Of a stretch of 59,957 nt of DNA, positions 1 to 8,974 are shown piece after piece. The notes under the pieces are model-generated. The model ran no database searches. It worked only from the letters and a program-made list of their open reading frames with translations, and had not been told where the DNA came from. Position 1 is the stretch's first letter; every line of letters begins with the position of its first letter. The position numbers and the translations under genes were made by a program. The stretch covers positions 1-59,957 of IMG/VR virus record IMGVR_UViG_3300046462_000344; one strand, given 5' to 3'. The DNA is from a virus.

Positions 1-204
1 AGATCCAGATCCCGGCCAGCATGCAGGCTTCGATACCCATGCGCGCCCCGATCCGCGCCACGGTCAAGACCGTGTGGCAAGCGATGGTCGGCACGGTGCG
101 CGAGGTCCTTGGGCTGCGGGAGAATTTCCACACCACGCTGGAGGGCGTCCTGCGGGTGGCGCACAGCCTTGAGCGCCCGGAAGCGCCGGGAGTTACCCTC
201 GGAA
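1..204. repeat. Terminal redundancy, left copy
   Basis: Bases 1-204 are identical to 59754-59957 except position 110 (T here, C at 59863). The change is silent (Leu codon CTT/CTC). The redundancy lies inside the giant ORF and keeps its frame, which fits a circular or circularly permuted molecule linearised arbitrarily rather than natural genome ends. Confidence 0.95.
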
Positions 205-3200
205 GTAGGCGGCTGCTGGGAGGGGCAAGAGAGGCCGGTGGACCGTCAAGGGAGGGCGTCGAGAGCCCGACTGAGCTGTTCCGCGACAAGATCCCCAAGA
301 ACATCGCCGCCGGCAACGCCGTGGCCATCGCCAAGGACGTGATCGCCCATCCGGTCGACAATCTGGTGGCGAAGGTGCGCGGCATGGCCGACACCGCCAA
401 GCCGGGCGGAGCGCTCCATGCGCTGGCCCGCAAGTTCGAGACATGGGAGCAATTCGGCCAGCGCACTGACCACCTGTTCGATAGCGGCGTGGCCAAGAAC
501 ATCCGCGACCTGTCGCTCAAGAAAGGCGCTAAATCCACACGGCTGCAGGAAGAGGGCAACGACATTGCGGCCGCGCAAATCCGGTTCCATGAGCGCCATC
601 CCGAAGCCTACGAGGACATGGCGAACCTCCTGAACGACGCCACGTCGCGGGGGTTCGACCCGTCCAGCCCTATCGGCCATGGCCGCAATTCGTGGCTCGA
701 GCCGTCGCAGAAGGTCAAGGACCTGATTGCCAAGGGCGCGTCTCCCGAATCCGTCGCCCATGAGATAGCGATGAACAAGTGGGAGCCGCTCGCCCACGCC
801 ACTGACCTGACCCGGCGCTATGACGAGCTGGTCAAGGCCCACCCTGACGTGAAGCCCCTGATGGAGAACGTGTTCAGGTTCTTCGAGAAGTCGCAGGAAG
901 GCCAAGCGTTAGGGCACATAGAGGGCGTCCTGACGGCGAGCAATTTCAAAGGGGATGTGAAGGGTGAAGCCAAATCACTTCTCGAGGCCCGCAACCTCAA
1001 GGAATGGCGTGAGGCTGTCGAGAAGGAACACGGCGACGTGGCGCTCGGTGAAATCGTCAAGGCGAAAGCTCTCGTCGGCGGGCAAGGCCCTTACTCGCCC
1101 CTCATGCGGCGCGGCGACTTCGTAGTGCATGGCGAGTACCATGTCGCGGAGCCGAAGAACGCCATCAACAAGGTCGGCGACGACACTTGGGAGTTCAAGA
1201 CGCGGGAGGAAGCGCAGCGCTTCGCTGCGGAAAGCAAGCTGCACTCCAATCCGAGAATCGTCCGGTACGACCCCGAGACGGGGGAACGCACCACCAAGGA
1301 GGGCGCGATCTCGCATGGCGGCAAGGGGCCGGGGACTGCGGAGGAACGCTTTGCGGTTACCCTCCAGCGTAAGCACGTCGAGTATTTCGAGAAGCGCAAG
1401 GAGGCCGAGGCCCGCCTCAAGGAGCTGGCTGACTCCGGGATCATGTCGAAGCTGTCGGAAGTCGAGAACCGCATCGAGCGGCCGGGGATGGAGCGTGAGC
1501 TGACGTCCTCGGGGGCGCAGACGATCATCAAGAAACTCGAGCAGTCCGACGCCTACAAGGCTGCGACAAAGGGTCAGCAAGCCGCCATGCGCCAGTCGCT
1601 GATCGAGTCGGCGATGACCATGCAGTCGGGCAACCGCATCCAGTCGCGGCGGCTTCCTCGCCGGCGCGTGGGCGGCGCGTCCAGCGACATGATCCGCAAC
1701 ATGCTGGACTATAACCGCTCACAGGCGAATTACCTCGCCAAGCTGGAGTTTCAGCCGCAGATCGAGGACGCCATCGCGGCCATGCGGAAAGAGCAGGAGG
1801 CCCGCTACGATACCCTCGCGGGTAACACCGGCGGCGGGGCGCGCTCCGACGCGGCGAACGAGATCGAGGACCGGGCGCGGGCGGAGGACCCCAACCAGTA
1901 CACCGGCAAATACGCCGACGCCTCGCGCCGCATAGGGATGTATTCCTACGTCGACCGCATGCTGCGCCCGTCGCATCTGATCCTGCACCAGACCCACCTC
2001 CCCATGATCACCGCGCCTATCATCGCGGGGCGTCATGGGCTGGCGTCCACCTACGCCATGATGCTCAAGACGTGGAAGAAAGTCGGCGGCGCAGCTTACA
2101 AGGCTGGCGGCAAGGACTTCGCTTCCTCCGTTGCGGACAGTCTCCACAAGGGCGCTGACTACCAGAAGCTGATGAAGGAGCAATTCGCGGGCGACGCCGA
2201 CGCCGGGCGGCTCGGCCAGATGTGGGATCACCTCGAAGAGATCGGGATGATCCACCCACAGGCGGGCATCGAGGTCGAGAAATATGCGCCCACCCGGCAA
2301 GCGGGCGGCGCGCTCGGCTTGGCCGACAGCGTGATGAACAAGCTGGACACCACGTTCCGCCACGCCACCAACGCGACGGAGGCGATCAACCGCTATGTCG
2401 GCACGGCGATGGCTTATCGGCTGGAGTTCGCCAAGCTTACTCGCGAGGGTAAGAGCTCTGCCGAAGCGCATGAGGCGGCGACGGATTACGCCCGCAAGAT
2501 CCTGAACGACACGCAGGGCTTCTACAGCGGGGTGAACGCCGCGCCGATCTTCAAGAACCCGTGGCTCAAGCCATTCCTGCAGTTCCAGCAGTTCCCGCAG
2601 ATGATGTATAATCTGCTCGGCAAGACGGCGGGAAAGATGTTCACCGGGTCGAGGGAGGAGAAGCTGCAGGCTGCGGGCTCACTCGGCGCGATCCTGCTCA
2701 CGCACACCCTGATGACCGGCGCGCTCGGCGGCGTCCCGACAGAGCCGCTCAAGGTCCTCGGCCTGATCTCGAAAGGCATGGGGCTGACGGAGGGCGACTG
2801 GTCCGATGTCGAGCGCTCGGCGCAAACTTACCTGAACAAACAATTCGGGCCGGAAGTCTCCAACCTGATCATGCACGGCGTGGGGCAGACCCTGCTCGGC
2901 GTCGACCTCCATCACCGCCTCGGCCTGAACTCGTTCAAGACTTTCGGCTTGCCGGATGACCCCGACGCGAAAAGCATGTCGGCGTTCCTCATGAACCAGA
3001 TCGGCGGCGCGCCTTACGGACTGGCGACGGACGTGTTCCACGGCTTCCGGCAGATGATGGACGGCGACCTCACCGGGGGCGCGACCCGCATGTTGCCGCT
3101 ACAGGCGCTGCGGGACGTCCAGCGGGCGTGGGAGGGCGGTCCCAAGCGCGGGGAGCCCTATACCGCCGGCGACACCGCCAAGAGGCTCCTTGGCTTCACG

Positions 3201-3521
3201 CCGCTCACTGAGAGCGAGCATGGCAATGAAGCCGCCCTGCTGCGGTCGCAGAAGAAGCAGTACACCGGCCAGCGCCTCAAGCTGATGGGCGAGTGGGCTG
3301 ACGCTACCCCCGAGAGTAAGGGCAAGGCGTGGGCCAAGATCCAGAAGTTCAACGAGGACCTGCCGAAGGACTCCCGCATCACCATGAGCCAACTGAGCAC
3401 ATTGAAGAAGCGCCGGGCGAAACAGGAAGAGGACGAGGACCTGAACGTCGCCGGCGTGAAGCTCGACAAGAAGACGAAGTTCCTTGGCCAGCGGGCCCGC
3501 GAGCTCTACCCTGAGCAGTAA
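1..3521 (+). CDS. Giant large polyvalent virion protein, C-terminal part (continues from 55862)
   Basis: This is the 3' part of a single ORF that starts at 55862 and crosses the circular junction; the ATG at 21 is internal (residue 1305 of 2,470). The region is mostly charged and helical, with a coiled-coil-like Lys/Glu/Ala-rich part at about 1380-1500. Around 2521-2780 it has the hydrophobic, aromatic sequence (for example PWLKPFLQFQQFPQMMYNLL) that I associate with the C-terminal LPD38-type domain of phage large polyvalent proteins. Such proteins are usually packaged in the head and ejected with DNA. It ends in TAA at 3519-3521, 17 bp before the next gene. Treating 21-3521 as an independent 1,166-residue gene would be wrong. 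Function beyond 'internal virion/ejection protein' is inference. Confidence 0.8.
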   Translation, partial: IQIPASMQASIPMRAPIRATVKTVWQAMVGTVREVLGLRENFHTTLEGVLRVAHSLERPEAPGVTLGSRRLLGGAREAGGPSREGVESPTELFRDKIPKNIAAGNAVAIAKDVIAHPVDNLVAKVRGMADTAKPGGALHALARKFETWEQFGQRTDHLFDSGVAKNIRDLSLKKGAKSTRLQEEGNDIAAAQIRFHERHPEAYEDMANLLNDATSRGFDPSSPIGHGRNSWLEPSQKVKDLIAKGASPESVAHEIAMNKWEPLAHATDLTRRYDELVKAHPDVKPLMENVFRFFEKSQEGQALGHIEGVLTASNFKGDVKGEAKSLLEARNLKEWREAVEKEHGDVALGEIVKAKALVGGQGPYSPLMRRGDFVVHGEYHVAEPKNAINKVGDDTWEFKTREEAQRFAAESKLHSNPRIVRYDPETGERTTKEGAISHGGKGPGTAEERFAVTLQRKHVEYFEKRKEAEARLKELADSGIMSKLSEVENRIERPGMERELTSSGAQTIIKKLEQSDAYKAATKGQQAAMRQSLIESAMTMQSGNRIQSRRLPRRRVGGASSDMIRNMLDYNRSQANYLAKLEFQPQIEDAIAAMRKEQEARYDTLAGNTGGGARSDAANEIEDRARAEDPNQYTGKYADASRRIGMYSYVDRMLRPSHLILHQTHLPMITAPIIAGRHGLASTYAMMLKTWKKVGGAAYKAGGKDFASSVADSLHKGADYQKLMKEQFAGDADAGRLGQMWDHLEEIGMIHPQAGIEVEKYAPTRQAGGALGLADSVMNKLDTTFRHATNATEAINRYVGTAMAYRLEFAKLTREGKSSAEAHEAATDYARKILNDTQGFYSGVNAAPIFKNPWLKPFLQFQQFPQMMYNLLGKTAGKMFTGSREEKLQAAGSLGAILLTHTLMTGALGGVPTEPLKVLGLISKGMGLTEGDWSDVERSAQTYLNKQFGPEVSNLIMHGVGQTLLGVDLHHRLGLNSFKTFGLPDDPDAKSMSAFLMNQIGGAPYGLATDVFHGFRQMMDGDLTGGATRMLPLQALRDVQRAWEGGPKRGEPYTAGDTAKRLLGFTPLTESEHGNEAALLRSQKKQYTGQRLKLMGEWADATPESKGKAWAKIQKFNEDLPKDSRITMSQLSTLKKRRAKQEEDEDLNVAGVKLDKKTKFLGQRARELYPEQ

Positions 3522-3538
3522 CTGTATAGAAGAGGAAC

Positions 3539-3703
3539 ATGGTCATGGCGGGGAGGATTTTTGAGGCTCTGCACGAGAAGGCCGGCAAGGGGAAAACGCC
3601 GCGGCATGCGGCTCCGAAGGATAAGGCGAGGGGGGAGAGTGACAAGTCCCGCTTCGAGCGGCGACTTGGAAAAAAGCAGTCGTCAGTGAAAAAAGGAAAA
3701 TGA
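3539..3703 (+). CDS. Small basic protein, 54 aa, unknown
   Basis: ATG at 3539 follows an AGAGG Shine-Dalgarno sequence and lies 17 bp after the giant virion gene. The product is very rich in Lys/Arg (pI clearly basic) and has no membrane segment. The stop at 3701-3703 lies one base before the next ATG, so the two are co-translated. Small basic proteins next to virion genes are often DNA-associated or head components, but no family is recognised here. Confidence 0.6.
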   Translation: MVMAGRIFEALHEKAGKGKTPRHAAPKDKARGESDKSRFERRLGKKQSSVKKGK

Positions 3704-3704
3704 A

Positions 3705-3959
3705 ATGGCGCGCGAACGCGACTACGGGAAAGAGTACAGCCAATATCATGGAAAGCCCGCTAAGGTTGCGGAACGGTCGCAGCGCAACAAGGCGCGCCGC
3801 CAGATGGCAAGCGAGGTGGGCGAAGCCAAGATTGCGGGCAAGGACGTCCACCACAAGAACCCGATCCGGTCGGGCGGCGGCAACGGCGGCGGCAATCTCG
3901 GCGTAGCCACCCCGGCGAAGAACCGGGCGTGGCGCAAAGGCCAGAAGGGCCAGCTCTGA
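3705..3959 (+). CDS. Small HNH-like conserved phage protein, 84 aa
   Basis: The N-terminus is a basic helix (RERDYGKEYSQYHG). The second half carries DVHHKNPIRSGG, then N..GNL and NRAWRKG. This matches the beta-beta-alpha HNH pattern D-H-x(n)-N of short phage proteins with the theme DHKKPLSKGG..N..NLR, common near podovirus virion genes. Only one HNH-like module is present and no separate DNA-recognition domain, so nuclease activity is uncertain. It is the last gene of the rightward late operon; the convergent primase gene ends one base downstream at 3961, within a palindromic repeat. Confidence 0.6.
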   Translation: MARERDYGKEYSQYHGKPAKVAERSQRNKARRQMASEVGEAKIAGKDVHHKNPIRSGGGNGGGNLGVATPAKNRAWRKGQKGQL

Positions 3960-3960
3960 T

Positions 3961-6864
3961 TTACCCCTCGAAGTAATCCTTGATCGTCGTGCCGTTGACG
4001 TCGATTTCCAGAAGGTACTGGGTCATCGAGGCGTGGATGGTGCCCGACGCCATGCAGCCGTGGACCACCTTGACGCCGAACTCCTTATCCAGAGCTTTCG
4101 TGATCGGGGTGCGGGCGTAGCCCCGGTGCTTCAACCACTCATACAGCCGGGCGCGGGTGAAGCGGATCAGGCCGTCCTCGACCCCGACTTGGACATAGAT
4201 CGTGTCGAGGCGGGTGTCGTCGTTGAGCACCTTGATCCCGGCGGGCTTGCCCTGCTGAATCCAGATGCGGTTGGTCCTGATGGTGTGCCGCGCCCGCATG
4301 TCGTTGAGGAATCCGCCCAGCACTTCCGAGATATTGATCGCGGTATTGAAGTCGACCGGCTGGCTGTTGCGCTGGGCCCGCATGTCGGACAGCGTCGCCA
4401 GCATGAACGCCTTGAGCTGATCCTCGTCGATCTGGGTGAGCTGCAGGAAGTTGGAGTAGCGCGCCCCCATGAGGACGCATGCGATGAGCGAAACCCAGAA
4501 GCGCTCGTCCGGCCGGGACTGAGTTTCGACTTCGAGCGCCACCAGCATGTCGCCGACTTCGCGGTCGATCTGGGTCGAGTTCTGCCCGAGGAACTCCGAG
4601 TAGGCGGTGCCGGCATAGCCGTAGTTGTGATTGAGCTGGCCGATCAGTCGGCTGGCGATGCCGTTGGCGATCTGCCCGTTACTGCCGGGAGTAACGGTGT
4701 ACTCGAACACGCGATAGAGCCCTGCGGTGGTGGTCTTGGTTTCGCGGGTGATCTGATCCATCAGGCTGTCGTTGCTGGCCACGACCAGCAGGGTCTGCCA
4801 GTCCCCGGACTGCCGCTGAGACGCCGCCTGAGTGAGGCGGGACTTCTCGCGCCCCTGAGCGATCGAGAACGTCATGTTGACGAATTTCTTGGTGTCTTCC
4901 TCGGTCTTGAGCTCGTCCCAGAACATGGGCAGGGATTTGATTTCGCCGATCTTGTGCATCACGGAATTATAGGTGTCGTCCAGTGACTGCATGGCGCGGA
5001 TGGGATGCCCCCACACAGCTTGCGCGACCTTGAGGGCGGTGCTCTTGCCGATGCCCGACTCGGTCGAGTAGGCCGACATGAGCATGCCCGACTGGCCGGT
5101 GAAGCGCACCAGCGGCGCGCCGAACGAGGCGGCGAGGATCGCGTTGAGGTCCGGGCGTCCCTGATCGGTGATGAGCCGCGCCGCGGTGATCCACGGCTGC
5201 AAGTTACCCGAGGGGGTATATTGGCGGGAGAGCACAGGGTCGGCGCTGGCCGAGGGGCGCTCGCCGGTCGGGGCCACGACGCGCCCGCCGTAGGAGAAGC
5301 CTTCGATCCTGCCGTGGTCATCCGCCCAGCCGAAGGGCGCGGACTTGACCACGGCGGTCTTGATGCTCTGCAGTTGCTTGGAGAAGGCCACGAAAAATTC
5401 CCTCACAGCTTTGGTTTCATGCTCGTGCAGGAAGATCGACTGGTTCGCCAGAGCTTTGGGCAGACCTTCCTTTGCTGAAAACAGGTTACACGGGAGGGTA
5501 ACCTTTTCCTCGCGTCCCGTCGATTGGCGGGTGGTGAAGTGCAGGGTCCATTCCCCGTTGCGGGGGTCGAGCCATGCGTCTTCGATGGGATAGGGGCAGA
5601 TCGGGACCATCGTGGTCGCGCCGTCGTCGGTCGTGACCATGCGCCGGATGATCCCGTCCGCGCCGCGCACGTAGCCCGCGGGCATGTCGGCCTGAGAGGA
5701 CGGCGGGGCGTTAGGGAAGGGCGTGGAGGCGTCAGGAGCGCCGTGGAAGGGGGTCTTGCCGTCCTTGAGCTTCGGGCACGTCTGGCACCCCTTAGCGCCC
5801 GCCGCAGCTATGGATGCGCAGGAGGTCCAGCCAAAGTTCTTGCGGGCCTTCTCGCGCTCCTTGCGATCGAACAGGGCGTCAGTATCCTCGACGGCGTAGT
5901 TCTGGTGCCCGCAAGCCATGCGGTGGGCGTCGGGGCGCGGGTCGTCGGTGAAGGTGGCGAGCAGGGTGGTGAGGTTCCACAGCGGCTGCTGGAAGGCTTT
6001 ACCGCCGGTGGTAATCGCCTCGTCGATGAACGGGCATCCCTTGGCGACGTCATCCAGATGCACAGGGAGCGCGCTGCCGGAGCCAATGCCCGCAGATAAT
6101 TCATCTTCCTCCTTGATCGGCTGCTTGGGCGGGAGGGGCTGTTCCGTAAGCTTGACCATATATGGTTCGAGCGCCGTTTGAAGGCGCTCTACCGAATAGT
6201 CGAAGTCGAGGGGGGTTCCGGCGATCCGGGCTGGCTTGGGAGGGCTGTGCTTGTGGTTGAAGGTGTCCGGCAACCGCAGGATGCGCGCCGCGTCGATGGT
6301 GCATTGGGTGTCGCACTTGAAGCCGTGCCGGCGCGTCGCCTCGACCAGCGCCTCGGCCAGCGGCTTCCATTCGTGCGGGGCCAGAACCTCGGCCATGACC
6401 CAATAGACGTGCAAGCCGCCAGAGCCGGTCGCGACGAACATGGTGGGCTTCGGCATGCCGGAAGCCTTGAGGAACTCCCCTAGCGCGGCGACGGCTTCCT
6501 TGGTGTCCGCATAGCCGCCTTCCTTGACGTCCACGTCGATGAACAGGGCCTTGAGGCCGACAGCGAACTCGATGGCGCGGACGGCCGTGAGGAAAGTTTT
6601 ACCCTCGGCGGTAGTCCGTGTTTCGGCTTCGCGCTGCGAGGACATGCAGACATAAATATCTTTGACGCCGGGCTGCTTGATGGTCCACGACAGGGCGCGG
6701 ATCGCCTCATCGACCGTGCGGCAGGGCTTGCCCCTGAACACAGACCGATCAAAGCCTTGGCCTTGGAATTTCCAGTGAAGGTTTACGAAGGCGTCGACTC
6801 CGGTTGCGGACGCCCACGGCACGACTCGGGTGAGATATGTTCGTGCTTGGGTGAAATCATTCAT
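3961..6864 (-). CDS. Primase-polymerase/DUF927-type helicase fusion
   Basis: 967 aa. Residues 100-215 resemble an archaeo-eukaryotic-type primase: FIDVD (D110, D112), SGGLHVYW (H152) and CTIDAARILRLPD (D190, R193, R196). Cysteines at 317, 348, 359 and 362 could form a zinc knuckle. Residues 395-700 resemble DUF927/phage D5-like helicases, with Walker A ESGIGKST (601-608) and Walker B LPMFWDE (644-650). It should unwind DNA and prime synthesis at the phage fork. It is the last gene of the leftward operon. Its final codons and TAA stop are formed by a palindromic repeat (3961-3976), and other copies lie inside the gene at 4679, 5204, 5486 and 6599. A strong hairpin separates it from the upstream ssDNA-binding-like gene. 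Confidence 0.85.
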   Translation of the reverse strand: MNDFTQARTYLTRVVPWASATGVDAFVNLHWKFQGQGFDRSVFRGKPCRTVDEAIRALSWTIKQPGVKDIYVCMSSQREAETRTTAEGKTFLTAVRAIEFAVGLKALFIDVDVKEGGYADTKEAVAALGEFLKASGMPKPTMFVATGSGGLHVYWVMAEVLAPHEWKPLAEALVEATRRHGFKCDTQCTIDAARILRLPDTFNHKHSPPKPARIAGTPLDFDYSVERLQTALEPYMVKLTEQPLPPKQPIKEEDELSAGIGSGSALPVHLDDVAKGCPFIDEAITTGGKAFQQPLWNLTTLLATFTDDPRPDAHRMACGHQNYAVEDTDALFDRKEREKARKNFGWTSCASIAAAGAKGCQTCPKLKDGKTPFHGAPDASTPFPNAPPSSQADMPAGYVRGADGIIRRMVTTDDGATTMVPICPYPIEDAWLDPRNGEWTLHFTTRQSTGREEKVTLPCNLFSAKEGLPKALANQSIFLHEHETKAVREFFVAFSKQLQSIKTAVVKSAPFGWADDHGRIEGFSYGGRVVAPTGERPSASADPVLSRQYTPSGNLQPWITAARLITDQGRPDLNAILAASFGAPLVRFTGQSGMLMSAYSTESGIGKSTALKVAQAVWGHPIRAMQSLDDTYNSVMHKIGEIKSLPMFWDELKTEEDTKKFVNMTFSIAQGREKSRLTQAASQRQSGDWQTLLVVASNDSLMDQITRETKTTTAGLYRVFEYTVTPGSNGQIANGIASRLIGQLNHNYGYAGTAYSEFLGQNSTQIDREVGDMLVALEVETQSRPDERFWVSLIACVLMGARYSNFLQLTQIDEDQLKAFMLATLSDMRAQRNSQPVDFNTAINISEVLGGFLNDMRARHTIRTNRIWIQQGKPAGIKVLNDDTRLDTIYVQVGVEDGLIRFTRARLYEWLKHRGYARTPITKALDKEFGVKVVHGCMASGTIHASMTQYLLEIDVNGTTIKDYFEG

Positions 6865-6886
6865 CGCGTGACCAATCCAGTTGGAA

Positions 6887-6911
6887 GGGGGCCCGTGGTG
6901 AGCGGGCCCCC
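6887..6911 (-). terminator. GC hairpin between ssDNA-binding-like gene and primase gene
   Basis: Perfect 9-bp inverted repeat GGGGGCCCG / CGGGCCCCC with a 7-nt loop in the 61-bp gap. In the leftward direction it is followed by TTCC rather than a long U tract, so it may be an attenuator or RNA-processing/stability hairpin rather than a strict terminator. It would lower primase-helicase expression relative to the upstream gene. Confidence 0.6.
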
Positions 6912-6925
6912 GGTTTATTTATGGA

Positions 6926-7957
6926 TCAGTGGCCGGGCATCAGATCATTGAGTTGCGCGTCCAGATCATCCTCGAAGCTCGAAGGTACAATCTCCCCGGT
7001 ATCCGGATCGTGACCTTCATTGACCGCCGCGGTTTCCTTGGGCGGAGGGGCCTTTACAGGCTCCGCTTTAGGGACAGCTTTCGCGCCGGTCGCCTTGGGC
7101 GTCGCTTTGGCTGCGGTCGCCTTGGGCTGCTCCTTCGCCGGCTCCTGCACAGCCGCCTTCGGTTCCTCCTTGGGCGGCTGCTCGAACGCCTGAGTGAGCT
7201 GCTCGGCGGGGGTCGCGGCGACTTCGTGCTCGACCTCGTTGATCACGCGGGCGGTGCGCGGATCGTCGCGCAGCTCCTTGATGATCGCGGCTTCATCGTC
7301 GGTCAGGACGCGGATGGCGCTGAACGACAGCTTCGGGTATTCGGACGACACATCGAAGCCGATGCGGGTGCCGATGGTGAAGTAGGCGTAGCCGAGAGCC
7401 TTCATCTTCTCGTTGAAGGTCTTCATGTCGCTGAGGGACGCCGGCGGCACCCGCAGCAGCATGGGCCCGCCGTAAACCTCGTTCTCGAGATCGTTGAGCG
7501 GCGTCACGGCGATGCGCTTGGTGTCGGCGCAAGCCTTGGAGGCCTTACCCGCAGCGGTAATCTTCGCCCCCCATGCGTTCTGCTTGCAGGTGGCGCAGGT
7601 CGGGTTCTGCTTCTTCGCCGGGTTGACCGCGATGTCGGGCGTCAGGCCGTTGTTGGACCAGCAATCCGGCGGCTCGGTCGAGCCTTCGATATAGCCCTTC
7701 TCGTAGAACACCTTGGACAGGTGCGGGCTCGCCTTGACGATGGCGACCTCGATGGACGCACGAGGCCCGTCGCCGTCCTCGCGCATCAGGTTGCGCTCGT
7801 CGCCGCGGTGCTTGATGCGCCAGACCTTGCCGCGGAATGACACCACGCCAAAGCCTGACGTGATGCCAGCGCCCAACTCGTCGGCCGCATCGTTGGGGAG
7901 ATCAGCGAAGACAGTCGAGACTGCGCCGAGGTTATGGGGAATAAGCTTGTCAGTCAT
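6926..7957 (-). CDS. Probable ssDNA-binding protein with zinc-like cysteines and acidic tail
   Basis: 343 aa. The first 220 residues form a compact domain (GAGITSGFGVVSFRGKVWRIKH) with cysteines in CWSNNG, CATCKQNAWG and CADTKR, a possible zinc site seen in a recurrent phage replication-protein family. A Pro/Ala/Lys-rich linker (about 245-310) precedes an acidic C-terminus (SFEDDLDAQLNDLMPGH), the layout of SSB proteins that recruit partners through an acidic tail. It lies between the polymerase/helicase genes and the primase. Shine-Dalgarno GGAGC precedes the ATG, with a decayed repeat at 7970-7985. The SSB role is inferred from layout and context, not from a diagnostic OB-fold motif. Confidence 0.5.
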   Translation of the reverse strand: MTDKLIPHNLGAVSTVFADLPNDAADELGAGITSGFGVVSFRGKVWRIKHRGDERNLMREDGDGPRASIEVAIVKASPHLSKVFYEKGYIEGSTEPPDCWSNNGLTPDIAVNPAKKQNPTCATCKQNAWGAKITAAGKASKACADTKRIAVTPLNDLENEVYGGPMLLRVPPASLSDMKTFNEKMKALGYAYFTIGTRIGFDVSSEYPKLSFSAIRVLTDDEAAIIKELRDDPRTARVINEVEHEVAATPAEQLTQAFEQPPKEEPKAAVQEPAKEQPKATAAKATPKATGAKAVPKAEPVKAPPPKETAAVNEGHDPDTGEIVPSSFEDDLDAQLNDLMPGH

Positions 7958-7982
7958 TTGATGCTCCAGTTACTTCCAAGGG

Positions 7983-8393
7983 TTACTTGCGGCGAACGCC
8001 AACAGTGTAGGTGACGCTGTAGTTGATGCCCGGAGGCGGCGCGCCGTTGGCGACGATGAAGTCGTTGGCTGCGACCGCGTTGCACTTCCAGTCCAGCAGG
8101 TCCCAGTCGTCGGCCCCGATGACATGGCGGCGGAAAGCGTCTCCATCCGCAATGCTGGCCGTCTTGCGCTCGGTGCGGTAGACGGTGCCGGCGGCGGTGG
8201 ACGCGCTGTCCTGATTGGTCTGGTTCAGGTGGTCGAGCAGGACCGCCTCCAGCTTCTTCTTGAGCTCCACGAAGGGAGCCAGTTTCTCCTTGTCGGCTTT
8301 CACCATTTCCTCGATCTTGTCGCGGAGCTGGACGAACTGCGCGATGCGCTTCTCGAAGTTGGGGATGGAGGGGGCAGGGGTAGGCGCGTTCAT
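7983..8393 (-). CDS. Conserved phage protein, coiled coil plus small beta domain, 136 aa
   Basis: Residues 13-60 form a Lys/Glu-rich coiled coil (FVQLRDKIEEMVKADKEKL). The C-terminal half, from GTVYRTERKTASIADGDAF to PPPGINYSVTYTVGVRRK, has the look of a recurrent phage early protein encoded beside SSB-like genes. Function unknown; a recombination or SSB-partner role is possible. The start is fixed by repeat 8397-8412, whose centre reads AAGGAG in the gene direction, six bases before the ATG. Confidence 0.6.
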   Translation of the reverse strand: MNAPTPAPSIPNFEKRIAQFVQLRDKIEEMVKADKEKLAPFVELKKKLEAVLLDHLNQTNQDSASTAAGTVYRTERKTASIADGDAFRRHVIGADDWDLLDWKCNAVAANDFIVANGAPPPGINYSVTYTVGVRRK

Positions 8394-8413
8394 GTTTTAC
8401 TCCTTGGGGTAAG

Positions 8414-8932
8414 TCAGGACTTCTTGTGGACGGCGGCGACGGCTTCGTCGATCTTCCTCTTGGGGCTGTAGCCCCAGAGGTCGAGAAGCTTCTCCAACAG
8501 GTCCCGGATCTGGACGAGGGGCATGTTTTCGACTTCCGGCTTGGTGCCGTCGACATTGCAGAGCCCCAGATGCCCGCCGATCAGGGTGAGGCGTTCTTCG
8601 ATCAGGGAGAGCCGCTCCACGACATTCTCCTGACTGGCGATCAGAGCGGCGAGAAGCTGCGCGCCGCGCTGCCGCTGCTCGTCGTCGATCGGCGCGGGCT
8701 GCTCCGGCTGCGGGCGGAACTTCGGGATGCGCGGCGGGCCGGAGCGGCCATAGAGCCCGACACGGAGCCGCAGGACATGGTCCTTGTTGACCCTGCCGCC
8801 GACGAGGGCAGCGATGGTGTAATCGGTCTGGCTTCCGGTATAGACGTTGTACTCGCCTTTCTTGACGACATATTCCTTGAGCAGGGCGATGATCTGCTGC
8901 TGCTCCATTACATTGAGAACAATACGAGCCAT
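8414..8932 (-). CDS. Unknown early protein, 172 aa
   Basis: Begins MARIVLNVMEQQQ after a GAGG ribosome-binding site. The middle contains a Pro-rich stretch (PKFRPQPEQPAP), followed by helices with heptad-like spacing (ENVVERLSLIEERLTLIGGHL). No catalytic motif is recognised. It sits between the SNF2 helicase gene and the coiled-coil protein, in the replication module. An alternative start is the internal Met at residue 9. Confidence 0.55.
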   Translation of the reverse strand: MARIVLNVMEQQQIIALLKEYVVKKGEYNVYTGSQTDYTIAALVGGRVNKDHVLRLRVGLYGRSGPPRIPKFRPQPEQPAPIDDEQRQRGAQLLAALIASQENVVERLSLIEERLTLIGGHLGLCNVDGTKPEVENMPLVQIRDLLEKLLDLWGYSPKRKIDEAVAAVHKKS

Positions 8933-8974
8933 GATTTTTCCTCTAGGTGGGTTACTTCCTGCGGTAAGTGGTGG

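Noticed and set aside
21-3521. Independent 1,166-residue gene at the start of the window
   Set aside because: The same sequence at 59774 is in frame with the ORF from 55862; the ATG at 21 is internal to a 2,470-residue protein that crosses the circular junction.
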